Shown: positions 27,465 through 35,292, counted from the stretch's first letter. The stretch: 64,000 bases of DNA from Pseudoalteromonas sp. Scap06 (GCF_013394165.1 NZ_CP041330.1:2224501-2288500), one strand, 5' to 3'. Program-made: numbers and translations. Notes: a model not told the origin generated them from the letters alone.

Positions 27465-27929
27465 ATGAAAGTAGATATTGGAATAAATGAACAGGATCGA
27501 GTTGTGATTGTAGAAGCGCTTAAACGCCTTCTAGCAGACTCATACACCTTATATTTGCAAACACATAATTTTCATTGGAATGTTACTGGCCCCCAATTTC
27601 GCGAGCTACACCTTATGTTTGAAGAACAATACAACGCATTGGCAATCGCCGTCGATGATATTGCTGAGCGAATCCGAACACTGGATGAAGTTGCGCCTGG
27701 GACTTACAAAGCGTTCGCTAAACTGAGTTCAATTGCTGAAGTCGATGGCGTGCCTGCGGCGACGGGAATGGTATCTATTCTTATTCGTTCTCATGAAAAA
27801 GTAGTTAAGACTTGCAGAGACGTGCTGAGATTGGCTCAAGATGGGGATGATGAATCTTCTGCATCATTGGTCTCTGATCGAATGCGAGAGCATGAAAAAG
27901 CGGCATGGATGTTACGTTCAATGTTGTGA
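27465..27929 (+). CDS. dps: Dps-family ferritin (DNA protection during starvation)
   Basis: 154 aa. The ferroxidase motif [20 protein letters not shown] and [11 protein letters not shown] give the conserved His, Asp and Glu ligands at the dimer interface. Dps dodecamers oxidise Fe(II) with peroxide, store iron and shield DNA. ATG 27465 has a TAGGAG Shine-Dalgarno at the right distance and is preferred over the in-frame start at 27438. The N-terminus is short with little of the lysine tail that binds DNA. It is in a redox-stress operon, unlike the usual stand-alone dps. Confidence 0.92.
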   Translation: MKVDIGINEQDRVVIVEALKRLLADSYTLYLQTHNFHWNVTGPQFRELHLMFEEQYNALAIAVDDIAERIRTLDEVAPGTYKAFAKLSSIAEVDGVPAATGMVSILIRSHEKVVKTCRDVLRLAQDGDDESSASLVSDRMREHEKAAWMLRSML

Positions 27930-27950
27930 GTCAAATTTATCACTGTATAC

Positions 27951-27988
27951 CTCAACAATGTAACGTTGAGTAAAAGTTCACGTTACAT
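27951..27988 (+). other. Alternative hairpins between dps and the GHR gene
   Basis: CTCAAC/GTTGAG (27951-27956 with 27965-27970) and ATGTAACG/CGTTACAT (27958-27965 with 27981-27988) share bases, so only one can form. No T-run follows, which leaves processing or attenuation within the operon as options. Confidence 0.3.
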
Positions 27989-28020
27989 TAGTCTCTGTTT
28001 CAAGTACTTAGGAGTAACGA

Positions 28021-28902
28021 ATGGCTGTATTAGAAAAAGGGATATGGTATCCCAATAAAGAAGCAAATAACTTGTCTAATGAGGACAGCTTCGAACTGCC
28101 GAAAGCCGCTGAGCAAGGGCGATATCACTTGTATATGTCGTTTGCTTGCCCTTTTGCTCATAGACCTTATCTAGTGATCAACTATTTGGGGTTGAATAAT
28201 GCAATCACTGTTTCTTCTGTTGCAGCAAAACGATATTCCGACGGATGGTTATTTGACGACTTCAACGCGGATCCTTTGTATAGTTCTCAAAATCTGGTAG
28301 AACTTTACCAACGAGCAAATCCAAATTACACAGGAAGAGTGACAGTACCTGTACTTTGGGATAAACAAGAGCATACCATTGTAGGTAATGACTCCTCTTC
28401 GATAGCGATGGAGTTAGCTACCAAATGGTTACCTTTAGCTAAGAACAAAGTTGAATTGGTTCCAAATAGTCTGCGAGAAGAAATAGAGAAGCTCAACGAG
28501 TGGTTGCATCTTAATGTGAATCGAAAAGTCTACCACGTTGGTTTTGCCACAGTTCAAGCAGAATATGACCAAGCCAGTGACACCTTGTTTGATGCTATGG
28601 GGAAGCTTGACAGGAGACTAAATCAAACTTGTTATCTAAATGGTTCGAATATTACTCTATCGGATCTATTTTTATTGCCAACACTTGTCAGGTTTGAAGC
28701 GGTTTATGAAGTTCATTTTAAGGCTAATAAAGAGCCGCTAAAAAATTTCGAGAACTTATACCGCTATATGTTGGATTTACTCAGTGAAGAGAGCATCAGA
28801 AAAACGATTGATATCGAATACATGAAGCAGCATTACTACTTCTCGCACAAGCACATTAACCCACATGGAATCGTTCCAGCAGGGCCTGACATCAGTTGGT
28901 GA
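28021..28902 (+). CDS. Glutathionyl-hydroquinone reductase (Xi-class GST)
   Basis: 293 aa. The Xi-class signature is FACPFAHRPYLV with the catalytic Cys (usually CPWAHR), and the C-terminus has HKHINPHGIVPAGP, nearly diagnostic of the YqjG/ECM4 family. These enzymes remove glutathione from glutathionyl-hydroquinones, using a second glutathione. The Trp in CPWAHR is Phe here. Length is slightly below the usual 310-330 aa. A GGAG Shine-Dalgarno lies upstream. It fits with the FMN reductase in a quinone-detoxifying set. Confidence 0.85.
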   Translation: MAVLEKGIWYPNKEANNLSNEDSFELPKAAEQGRYHLYMSFACPFAHRPYLVINYLGLNNAITVSSVAAKRYSDGWLFDDFNADPLYSSQNLVELYQRANPNYTGRVTVPVLWDKQEHTIVGNDSSSIAMELATKWLPLAKNKVELVPNSLREEIEKLNEWLHLNVNRKVYHVGFATVQAEYDQASDTLFDAMGKLDRRLNQTCYLNGSNITLSDLFLLPTLVRFEAVYEVHFKANKEPLKNFENLYRYMLDLLSEESIRKTIDIEYMKQHYYFSHKHINPHGIVPAGPDISW

Positions 28903-28934
28903 ACCAGTAATATTTTCAACCTTGGAGAAAAGTA

Positions 28935-29570
28935 ATGAGCAAAAAGATTAGAGTCGATTTTTTTCACGATGTCATTTGTGGGTGGTGTTATGTTTTGTCA
29001 GCTAGACTACGCCAACTTGCAGAAGAGTTTAATTTAGATATCCATCATCATGCATTTGCTTTGTCAGCCACACGGGAAGAAATGATTGGCAAGTTTGGTT
29101 CAATGAAGCAAGCAAAGCAAATCATTTTGGGGCACTGGGAGCAATGTGCGCGTGCCGACGATAACAAGCGCGTTAACGTCGAAGGGATGCGTCAGCAGAA
29201 GTTTGAATACCCATTTTCAACGCCAGGTTTGGTGGCATGTAAGGCCGCCGAACAACAGGGAGGAGCCAGTGCTTACTGGAACTATTTTGATGCTGTAACA
29301 CATGCACATATGAGTGAAAACAGAAATATCGGTGATTTGGACGAGCTTATAGAAACTGCCGGTGAGGTTGGGCTAGATAAACCTCGTTTTCTTGATGACT
29401 TTGCTTCTTCTGAACGACAAACTGAGATACAACGCGATAGGAAGTTAGCTCAAGAATATGGCATTACTTCTACGCCAACGCTGATTATCAATAAAAGGTG
29501 GGTTGTTCCGGGGGCTCTCGATATCAATGCACTACGTGAAACACTAAAAGAGATAGCAACCAAGGTTTGA
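28935..29570 (+). CDS. DsbA-family oxidoreductase (FrnE-like)
   Basis: 211 aa thioredoxin-fold protein with an inserted helical domain. The active site near residue 13 is DVICGWCYVLS, a CGWC redox pair. TSTPTLIINKRWVVPGA carries the cis-proline loop. There is no signal peptide, so it is cytoplasmic, like FrnE and polyketide-linked DsbA homologues that handle disulfides or isomerise thiol adducts. Last gene of the operon, followed by a terminator. Confidence 0.85.
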   Translation: MSKKIRVDFFHDVICGWCYVLSARLRQLAEEFNLDIHHHAFALSATREEMIGKFGSMKQAKQIILGHWEQCARADDNKRVNVEGMRQQKFEYPFSTPGLVACKAAEQQGGASAYWNYFDAVTHAHMSENRNIGDLDELIETAGEVGLDKPRFLDDFASSERQTEIQRDRKLAQEYGITSTPTLIINKRWVVPGALDINALRETLKEIATKV

Positions 29571-29611
29571 CTTCCACTGAAAGTCTTGTTAGCTATTTAC
29601 ACTGCTTTTTT

Positions 29612-29640
29612 GCCAGCTGGATTGCTGGCTCTTTTATTTT
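29612..29640 (+). terminator. Terminator of the redox operon
   Basis: GCCAGC and GCTGGC pair around a 6-nt loop and are followed by TCTTTTATTTT. Confidence 0.75.
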
Positions 29641-29813
29641 CGCATGAATTATCCTGATCCATGCCACCCACACTAGAAAAAGGCCCGAGGTCACTTCTGT
29701 CCAAAAAACAAGTTTACTCGACAGTTTGCTTTTCGCTAATAGCCGAACTTCGCAAATTTCTAGAATTAAGTTATGGTTAGATAATAACAGCTCTTATATT
29801 TTGGGAGTTTAAT

Positions 29814-30101
29814 ATGGCTAAAACAATAAAAACTAGCAGCACCATTGATAAATCGGAGAGTTTCGATTATGAAAATGTAAAAGCTGCATTAGATGGTCGG
29901 CTGTCCGTAGATGATCTTAGAGCAGCTGAACAAGGTGTATTTATGAATAATTTTGACGAAGCTATAAACTCTAATTTAGAACAGGATTTTTCTAAGCATT
30001 TTGAAAAACTGAGCAGTAACGAAAAACTTTATGGCTTAGATGATAAGGATAAAATTATCTGTGAAACAAGAAATAGATCAAGTATGAATAAACACAAATA
30101 G
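29814..30101 (+). CDS. Small acidic protein of unknown function
   Basis: 95 aa. The start at 29814 has a GGGAG Shine-Dalgarno eight bases before it. The sequence is helical and acidic in the middle (VKAALDGRLSVDDLRAAEQG) with a hydrophilic tail. No family was recognised. It has its own promoter region, separated from the redox operon by a terminator, and ends before a strong bidirectional terminator shared with the CRISPR array, so it is in the part of unit B where the transposition machinery would be expected. Confidence 0.6.
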   Translation: MAKTIKTSSTIDKSESFDYENVKAALDGRLSVDDLRAAEQGVFMNNFDEAINSNLEQDFSKHFEKLSSNEKLYGLDDKDKIICETRNRSSMNKHK

Positions 30102-30130
30102 CTCATACCTTAATTAAAGTTGAATAAAAA

Positions 30131-30157
30131 GACCCCAGCGTTTGCTGGGGTCTTTTT
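30131..30157. terminator. Bidirectional terminator
   Basis: GACCCCAGC and GCTGGGGTC pair perfectly around GTTT, with TTTTT on one side and AAAAA on the other, so it works in both directions. It ends the 95-aa gene on the plus strand and the CRISPR transcript on the minus strand. Confidence 0.88.
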
Positions 30158-30158
30158 A

Positions 30159-30367
30159 TTTAGCCTCTGCCTTTTCGGCAGTTAAAAGTCACAAGTTGTG
30201 CTTGTTTACTTCCTGGCCTAATTTCAGCTGCCTATTCGGCAGAAGATACACGTGTAGGAACTACACGACTATTTTCTAAATTTTCAGCTGCCTACTCGGC
30301 AGTTCACAAAAAGGCTCACAACTTCCCGCTTTGCTGTACATTTTCAGCTACCTACTCGGCAGCTCAC
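30159..30367 (-). CRISPR. Type I-F3-like CRISPR array, four repeats, last two divergent
   Basis: Read on the minus strand, 28-nt repeats at 30340-30367, 30280-30307 and 30220-30247 are exactly 60 bp apart with 32-nt spacers, the type I-F geometry. The first two read GTGARCTGCCGAGTAGG..GCTGAAAAT and resemble the repeat of Tn7-CRISPR element Tn6677, with stem CTGCC/GGYAG. The third starts differently, and the fourth (about 30159-30186) is further degraded but keeps CTGCC-GAAAA-GGCAG. Divergent terminal repeats around a private homing spacer are characteristic of I-F3 transposons. No cas gene adjoins the AT-rich leader side (30368-30487). Confidence 0.88.
30168..30227 (-). ncRNA. Predicted homing guide RNA directed at ffs
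   Basis: Built from the 8-nt handle CTGAAATT of the third repeat, the 32-nt spacer 30188-30219, and about 20 nt of the fourth repeat. The spacer (minus strand AGGCCAGGAAGTAAACAAGC, then ACAACTTGTGAC) matches ffs at 24 of 32 positions, starting at its first base. Mismatches are at 6, 12, 13, 15, 18, 19, 24 and 25. Cascade flips out every sixth base, so mismatches at 6, 12, 18 and 24 are tolerated. It is the element's own targeting RNA by this evidence. Expression and processing by a Cas6 encoded elsewhere are inferred. Confidence 0.8.
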
Positions 30368-30487
30368 TATAAAAAGTAGTTTAAATTTTTATAAATAACA
30401 AACTGTTAAGTGATTTTTATATTTTTACACTTTACTTTTACCTAATCGTATAACTTATTAAAAGCATTATTAATATTCGATTGCTAC

Positions 30488-30730
30488 TTTTTAAAAGGTA
30501 TTCAATGAAGGAACCGTGCCTTGAAATGTTTGATTTGTAGCAAAAACCATCATTATTAACATTAATTTCTATGAAATTTATACTTTCAGTATTTGTATAA
30601 GAAATAAAACGCTGTCGGTTGGCTTTACTTTATAAAAACATTAAGTGAAAAGAGTTATTCTGATACAAAATTTAAGTAAAACTCACTTAAAATACATGGA
30701 TTAATATTTGAAGAATTATAAGCACCCAAA
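30488..30730. repeat. 243-bp direct repeat, copy 2 (joins ffs terminator)
   Basis: Second copy of 23160-23402. It begins immediately after the CRISPR leader region and continues without a break into the ffs terminator. No gene is seen in it. The sharp start at both copies, in unrelated left contexts (a toxin tail and a CRISPR leader), shows that it is a discrete unit. Confidence 0.9.
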
Positions 30731-30745
30731 TGAGGAGTTTGGGTG
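30723..30745 (-). terminator. ffs terminator
   Basis: CACCCAAA and TTTGGGTG pair around a 7-nt loop at the 3' end of the SRP RNA. The element junctions fall in this loop, so each insertion keeps the distal arm on its far side. The T-run after the stem is weak. Confidence 0.7.
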
Positions 30746-30856
30746 GCAGTCTTACCAGCCACATCTCGGCACACACGTCACAAACTGTGGCTGCTCCCTT
30801 CCGGGCCTGACCAGGTTCGCCTGCTAGTGTTGCGAGAGGACCAATAAGACTACCAT
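30742..30856 (-). ncRNA. ffs: 4.5S SRP RNA
   Basis: Small SRP RNA that binds Ffh for membrane targeting of nascent proteins. The minus strand holds the conserved M-domain hairpin CAGGCCCGGAAGGGAGCAGC, as in E. coli. The closing helix is visible: GGTAGTCTTA at the 5' side pairs with TAAGACTGCC at the 3' side, with one G-U. About 115 nt, ends estimated from that helix. A good promoter lies upstream. Its 3' end is the attachment site of the Tn7-like units. Confidence 0.93.
30777..30808 (-). other. Protospacer of the homing guide within ffs
   Basis: The 32-nt match lies in the conserved M-domain hairpin, where mutation is constrained. The two bases 5' of it are TC, against the CC of classical type I-F, compatible with the relaxed PAM of I-F3 systems. 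Its PAM-distal end is about 47 bp from the element junction at 30730/30731, and these systems insert about 48-50 bp downstream of their target. Confidence 0.75.
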
Positions 30857-30882
30857 TGAGGGCCTTGGTTGGCGCGATTGAG

Positions 30883-30911
30883 ATTATCTCTACTTTTGCT
30901 CTGTTATTCAA
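30883..30911 (-). promoter_or_regulatory. ffs promoter
   Basis: On the minus strand TTGAAT, a 17-bp spacer and GATAAT, followed by a GC-rich discriminator-like CGCGCC, as at stable-RNA promoters. Transcription would begin about 20-25 nt before the mature 5' end, implying 5' processing. Confidence 0.75.
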
Positions 30912-30985
30912 GGGATAATCAAAAAAGAAAGTGCGATTGCATACTTCATATACAATCGCAGTCTATTTGGGTGTTAAAGCGATTA

Positions 30986-31864
30986 TTAATTGCTCTCTAA
31001 CTCAGCTTTTATGTTACGTAGTGCCGCTTTTACTTTTTTCATGTTCTCTGGGCCCATGCGTAAAAGTTGCTTTTGCGCAGCGGGTAATTGCTCCCATTCT
31101 GAAAACGCATACTGATAGGTCACTGAATCACGCAATAATGGTAAGCTACCTTTTGGCTCAGGAGTATCAAGTAACAGGTCAATGGCATCTTCAAGTGTTT
31201 GAGTAAACTCATCATCACCATAACCAATCTCAGTGTATGCGCTGTTGATCAGCGGTTTATACTCTTCGTATAAACGCACAGTTTGAGCTGCACTCATACT
31301 TGTGAGTATTTTTACATACGGGGTATAGCGTTCATAGCTATTAGGGTCAATTGTTAAAATATCCCCTTCGTTTACGCTAAAACCCTCTTCTAATTTTGCA
31401 ACTGGGGTATGCTTGGTAGCCACTTTGCCTTTTGCTAAATTATCAATAAATACCACGCCACGACGAATAACATCATCATTTAACACTAAGCTCATCGCTA
31501 CATCCCCCAAATATTCATCTAATTTTGCGATGACTACAGGATCGCTGTCGTTTAACGCTGGTAAAGGCACAACTTCAGCTTCAGGCTCAACTTCTGGGCG
31601 CTGAGCTGGAACGGCTAATTCGGCAGGTTTTTCAGGCTTAACAGAGGGCGCACCTACCACAGGGTCGTTCTCAGGTTTTAGCTCCATAATAGGTTGTTCT
31701 TTTACTGGTTCTTCAACCTGCATAACTGTTTTTGGAGCTTCACTTGGTTTTAATAAAGCAAACGCAGCGGCAATAATGATGATTAATAAAATAACCCCAG
31801 CAAAGATAAGGTTGTTATTCGGCGGACGTTTTTGAACGTCTGATCCTGATGGTTTATCTGACAT
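30986..31864 (-). CDS. DUF3014 single-pass membrane protein
   Basis: 292 aa. A cytoplasmic N-terminus, a membrane segment at about 19-40 (LIFAGVILLIIIIAAAFALL) and a Pro/Glu-rich linker lead to a periplasmic DUF3014 domain from about 105: LPALNDSDPVVIAKLDEYL, RRGVVFIDNLAKG and ERYTPYVKI are family landmarks. Function is unknown. It flanks ffs upstream and is ordinary chromosome. Confidence 0.8.
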   Translation of the reverse strand: MSDKPSGSDVQKRPPNNNLIFAGVILLIIIIAAAFALLKPSEAPKTVMQVEEPVKEQPIMELKPENDPVVGAPSVKPEKPAELAVPAQRPEVEPEAEVVPLPALNDSDPVVIAKLDEYLGDVAMSLVLNDDVIRRGVVFIDNLAKGKVATKHTPVAKLEEGFSVNEGDILTIDPNSYERYTPYVKILTSMSAAQTVRLYEEYKPLINSAYTEIGYGDDEFTQTLEDAIDLLLDTPEPKGSLPLLRDSVTYQYAFSEWEQLPAAQKQLLRMGPENMKKVKAALRNIKAELESN

Positions 31865-32036
31865 ACGAACTCCATAAATATAAAAATGCGATACTGTTTA
31901 GAGTACTCTAAACAGGTTTAATTCATAACTTACACTAATATTTATTAATGTAGCTAATGTATCCTTTGATTCTTCTAGCTTAAAGACTTACAGTGAATAA
32001 ATAAAGTAAAGACAGTGAACAGTTTAAATACGTAAT

Positions 32037-33182
32037 ATGAAAATTAAGCAAGTCGATCCTAGTAAACCAAAAGTGGCTTTATTACTTACCGGTGGTGGTG
32101 CCCGAGCGGCTTACCAAGTGGGCGTGTTAAAAGCATTAGCGCAAAGTATGCCCAGAACTGCCCCACTGCCCTTTAGAGTGATAAATGGAACCTCTGCTGG
32201 CGCAATTAATTCTGCGGCGTTAGCGTGTTACGCTTCATGTATGCATTTAGCCGTTAGAAAGCTAGAAACAGTATGGAAAAACTTTTCCACCTCTATGGTA
32301 TACAAAAGTGACTTTCTGAGTGTATTTGGCCATATTACTCGTAATATTTTAACTAGTTTTCAGTCTGAGCATATAAACCATCCACCAGCGAGTTTGTTAA
32401 ATAATCGGCCACTTAGAAAACTATTAAACGATATTCTTGATTTACATCGAATTGAACGTAACTTACATCGTGACTATTTAGAGGCGCTGTCGATTACAGC
32501 ATCTAGTTATACTACTGGTGATTCTGTTGCTTTTTTTCAGTCAAATACACAGCATTCTTGGCAACGAGCAAAGCGCGAGGGTCGCGCTACGCGTATCAAT
32601 GTTGAGCATTTAATGGCCTCTAGTGCTATTCCTATGGTGTTCCCTAGTGTAAATATTTATAACCACTATTTTGGTGATGGTTCAATACATCAACTTTCAC
32701 CTTTAAGCCCGTCTATTCACTTAGGGGCAAACAAAATATTTATTATTGGTGTTGAGCAACCCAAGGAACCTCATCCTCCAGGTTACTCTGCGCATTTTCC
32801 AGGGCTTTCTGCGGTAGCAGGTCACTTACTCGACAGTGTATTTACCGACACCATGCAGTCTGATTTAGAACGCTTAGATAGAGTAAACCGTACACTGGGG
32901 TTATTACCAAATAAGCAAAAGCATCAAGAGTTAAAACAAATAGACAGCTTTATCATTAACCCCTCGCAAAACTTTAATGCAATTGCAGCGCAATACTATG
33001 ACGATATGCCTTGGGCAATTAAAGTGTTACTGCGTATGATAGGTGTAAAAAAACGCTCTCAGTCGAGTTTAACCAGTTATTTATTATTTGAAAAACGCTA
33101 CACCCAGCACTTAATTCAAATTGGATACGAAGATGGTATGAAGCAACTGCCCGAGATGAGAAAGTTTTTAGAGCTAGACTAA
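32037..33182 (+). CDS. Patatin-like phospholipase (RssA-like)
   Basis: 381 aa cytoplasmic hydrolase. Oxyanion hole GGGARAAYQVGVLKAL at about 19-34, nucleophile elbow NGTSAGAINS with the catalytic Ser, and the Asp of the dyad in FGDGSIHQ. Patatin proteins hydrolyse acyl esters of phospholipids. It begins just after the DUF3014 divergent promoter gap and converges with the antiporter gene, ending 10 bp before it. Confidence 0.88.
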   Translation: MKIKQVDPSKPKVALLLTGGGARAAYQVGVLKALAQSMPRTAPLPFRVINGTSAGAINSAALACYASCMHLAVRKLETVWKNFSTSMVYKSDFLSVFGHITRNILTSFQSEHINHPPASLLNNRPLRKLLNDILDLHRIERNLHRDYLEALSITASSYTTGDSVAFFQSNTQHSWQRAKREGRATRINVEHLMASSAIPMVFPSVNIYNHYFGDGSIHQLSPLSPSIHLGANKIFIIGVEQPKEPHPPGYSAHFPGLSAVAGHLLDSVFTDTMQSDLERLDRVNRTLGLLPNKQKHQELKQIDSFIINPSQNFNAIAAQYYDDMPWAIKVLLRMIGVKKRSQSSLTSYLLFEKRYTQHLIQIGYEDGMKQLPEMRKFLELD

Positions 33183-33192
33183 GAAGCCACTC

Positions 33193-35166
33193 TTACTCAA
33201 TGCCATCAAGTAAGTAATGCTCAACATGCTCTACTCGCCTAGGTTTACCTTGCAATACTAAAATATCATTTGCGTATAATATGGTATGCTCCTGTGGCAT
33301 CTCTATCTCCTCGCCTTCACGTCGAAGCGCCTTAATTAGCACCTTTCTTTTAGCTAAATTAAGCTCACTAATAGCCTTGTTTACCGCAAATGCTTTATCC
33401 GGCAAGGCAATGACATGTAAGTACTCTAAGCGTTCGGGCAAATTGGTATCGCTTTCGATGTTTTCGCCTGCAAAAAAGCTTTGTAATAGCTTATAGCGGT
33501 TACGCCTCTCACTACTAACGCGGCGAATTATTCGGCTCATTGGTACACCCGACATAGACAACACATGTGAGACCAGCATTAAGCTTGCCTCTAATGCCTC
33601 AGGAACAACCTCAGTGACGCCTAAATCTTTTAAACGCTCTAGTTGGCTGTCATCACGGGTTCTTATGAGTATTTTTACCCTAGGAGCAACCTGCTTTATA
33701 GCATCAATCACTATTTGAGTTTGTTGAAATTCCGTAAAAGTAATAATCACTAAACGTGCTCGCTCTATCCCTGCACACTTTAAAATATCTTTTTGCTCAA
33801 CGTGACCAAACAATAATGGTTCACCCGCCGCTTTTCCTTCTTGTACTAATATGGGGTCGCTTTCAATGGCCACATAATCAATAGCCTCTGGCGATAAAAA
33901 GCGGGCAATAGTTTGCCCTACCCGAGAAAATCCACATATAACTACATGATTATTATAAAGCGTACTGCTTTGTGGCTCATCTTCATAGGCAAACTTAGCG
34001 CGTTCTAACATACCCAGTCGCTTTAAAATAAAGGGAGTTTTATCGATTAAATACGGGGTGAGTGCCATAGAAATTACACCCATGGCAATTAAAAATGATA
34101 CTTGCTCCGCACTCAGTAAGTCATGCTGTGCTGCAAGTGCGATTAACACAAAACCAAACTCTCCCATTTGCCATAACATAATAGCGCAGGCTAATGCGTC
34201 CTGTTTTCGCTCTCCCATAAATAAAGACGACACGGTTACTACGGCGATTTTTAAGATTAGAATTCCTAGTAAGGCAACAACAATAATCCCTGCATGATTA
34301 ACAACAAAGCTGATATCTAGCTGCATACCTACGGTGACAAAAAATAAACCCATTAAAATATCACGAAACGGGCGAATATCCGCTTCTAGCTGATGGCGGT
34401 AATGGCTTTCACCAAGCATCATACCCGCTAAAAATGCCCCTAATGCCATTGATAAGCCAAATGAATAAGTAAGTAAACCCGCAAACAAAGCAACTAATAG
34501 AGTCGTTAACACAAATAGTTCATCACTTTTTGCTAATGCCACTTCATTAAAAACTTTAGGTAAAACCCATTTTCCAATAGCCCATAACAAAAGGCATACA
34601 AACGCCCCTTTAGAAAGTGCAAACAATAATGCCCAGCCAATATCATTAGAATCACTGCTGGCAAATAATGGTAAAATAATCAGTAATGGTACAACGGCAA
34701 TGTCTTGAAATAGTAAAACGCCGATTGCTAATTGCCCTCGGCGTTTATTTAAATCGCCGCTCTCTTTTAATAATTTAGCAACTACCGCAGTAGAGGAAAG
34801 CATAATAATAATGCCCATGGTAAAACTGGTTAATAAATTAAAATTTAATAAGTACAGAATCACAATCAGCAAAATACTACTAACAAATACTTGCAACGAC
34901 CCTAAACCAAATACAATGTTACGCATTGCCATTAGGTGCGATACTGAAAACTCCAAACCTAAGCTAAATAGCAAAAATACAATACCTAGCTCTGCAATAA
35001 AGTCTATTTCATGGCTTTGTGTCATCCAGCCGACACCATGACCACCCGCGAATAAACCCACAGCCAAGTATGCCAATACAGGGGGAAGCCCTATGCGCTT
35101 AAATATCCATACAAATAAAACCGCAGCGACTAAAAGTCCAAAAATCTGAGCATTAATACTTTGCAA
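33193..35166 (-). CDS. CPA2-family cation:proton antiporter (KefB/YbaL-like)
   Basis: 657 aa. About twelve membrane segments occupy residues 1-380, with FLLFSLGLEFSVSHLMA and LLFQDIAVVPLLIILPLF (the conserved Gln-Asp of the family). An RCK/TrkA-N domain follows with HVVICGFSRVGQTIARFL, a Rossmann NAD site, and a TrkA-C domain near the end (LPDKAFAVNKAISELNL, then LVLQGKPRRVEHV). Such proteins export K+ or Na+ in exchange for protons. The glutathione-adduct gating residues of KefB/KefC cannot be confirmed by eye. Confidence 0.88.
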   Translation of the reverse strand: MQSINAQIFGLLVAAVLFVWIFKRIGLPPVLAYLAVGLFAGGHGVGWMTQSHEIDFIAELGIVFLLFSLGLEFSVSHLMAMRNIVFGLGSLQVFVSSILLIVILYLLNFNLLTSFTMGIIIMLSSTAVVAKLLKESGDLNKRRGQLAIGVLLFQDIAVVPLLIILPLFASSDSNDIGWALLFALSKGAFVCLLLWAIGKWVLPKVFNEVALAKSDELFVLTTLLVALFAGLLTYSFGLSMALGAFLAGMMLGESHYRHQLEADIRPFRDILMGLFFVTVGMQLDISFVVNHAGIIVVALLGILILKIAVVTVSSLFMGERKQDALACAIMLWQMGEFGFVLIALAAQHDLLSAEQVSFLIAMGVISMALTPYLIDKTPFILKRLGMLERAKFAYEDEPQSSTLYNNHVVICGFSRVGQTIARFLSPEAIDYVAIESDPILVQEGKAAGEPLLFGHVEQKDILKCAGIERARLVIITFTEFQQTQIVIDAIKQVAPRVKILIRTRDDSQLERLKDLGVTEVVPEALEASLMLVSHVLSMSGVPMSRIIRRVSSERRNRYKLLQSFFAGENIESDTNLPERLEYLHVIALPDKAFAVNKAISELNLAKRKVLIKALRREGEEIEMPQEHTILYANDILVLQGKPRRVEHVEHYLLDGIE

Positions 35167-35292
35167 CGCAAACCTTAAAACAATCTATGGAGTGTGACTT
35201 AACTATAGCAACCGCATAACTTTCAGCCAGAATAAAAATATGGCACGCAATCTGCTTATTTATAAAAAGTAATACTATAGGGGGAATAAATA

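Larger units (their letters stand above)
23403..30730. mobile_element. Tn7-like CRISPR-associated unit B at ffs (no tns/cas genes left)
   Basis: Starts with TGTTG at 23403, next to the CACCCAAA that closes unit A. Ends at the second 243-bp repeat, which joins the ffs terminator at 30730. It holds three TnsB-like sites at its left end, a LysR-controlled redox cargo, and a type I-F3-like CRISPR array with an ffs-matching spacer. No transposase, TniQ, Cas or integrase gene is present, so it must be decayed or depend on proteins encoded elsewhere. Candidate target duplication CCAAA at 23398-23402 and 30726-30730. Confidence 0.7.

Noticed and set aside
30280..30339. Targets of the first two spacers
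   Set aside because: I found no match for either in this window. They may be phage- or plasmid-derived, but this cannot be judged without a search.
30368..30487. Search for a right end with inverted TnsB sites and a terminal ACA
   Set aside because: No TTATGCC or TTATGCTTC motifs were found here or anywhere between 23.6 and 30.7 kb. The right end remains unidentified.
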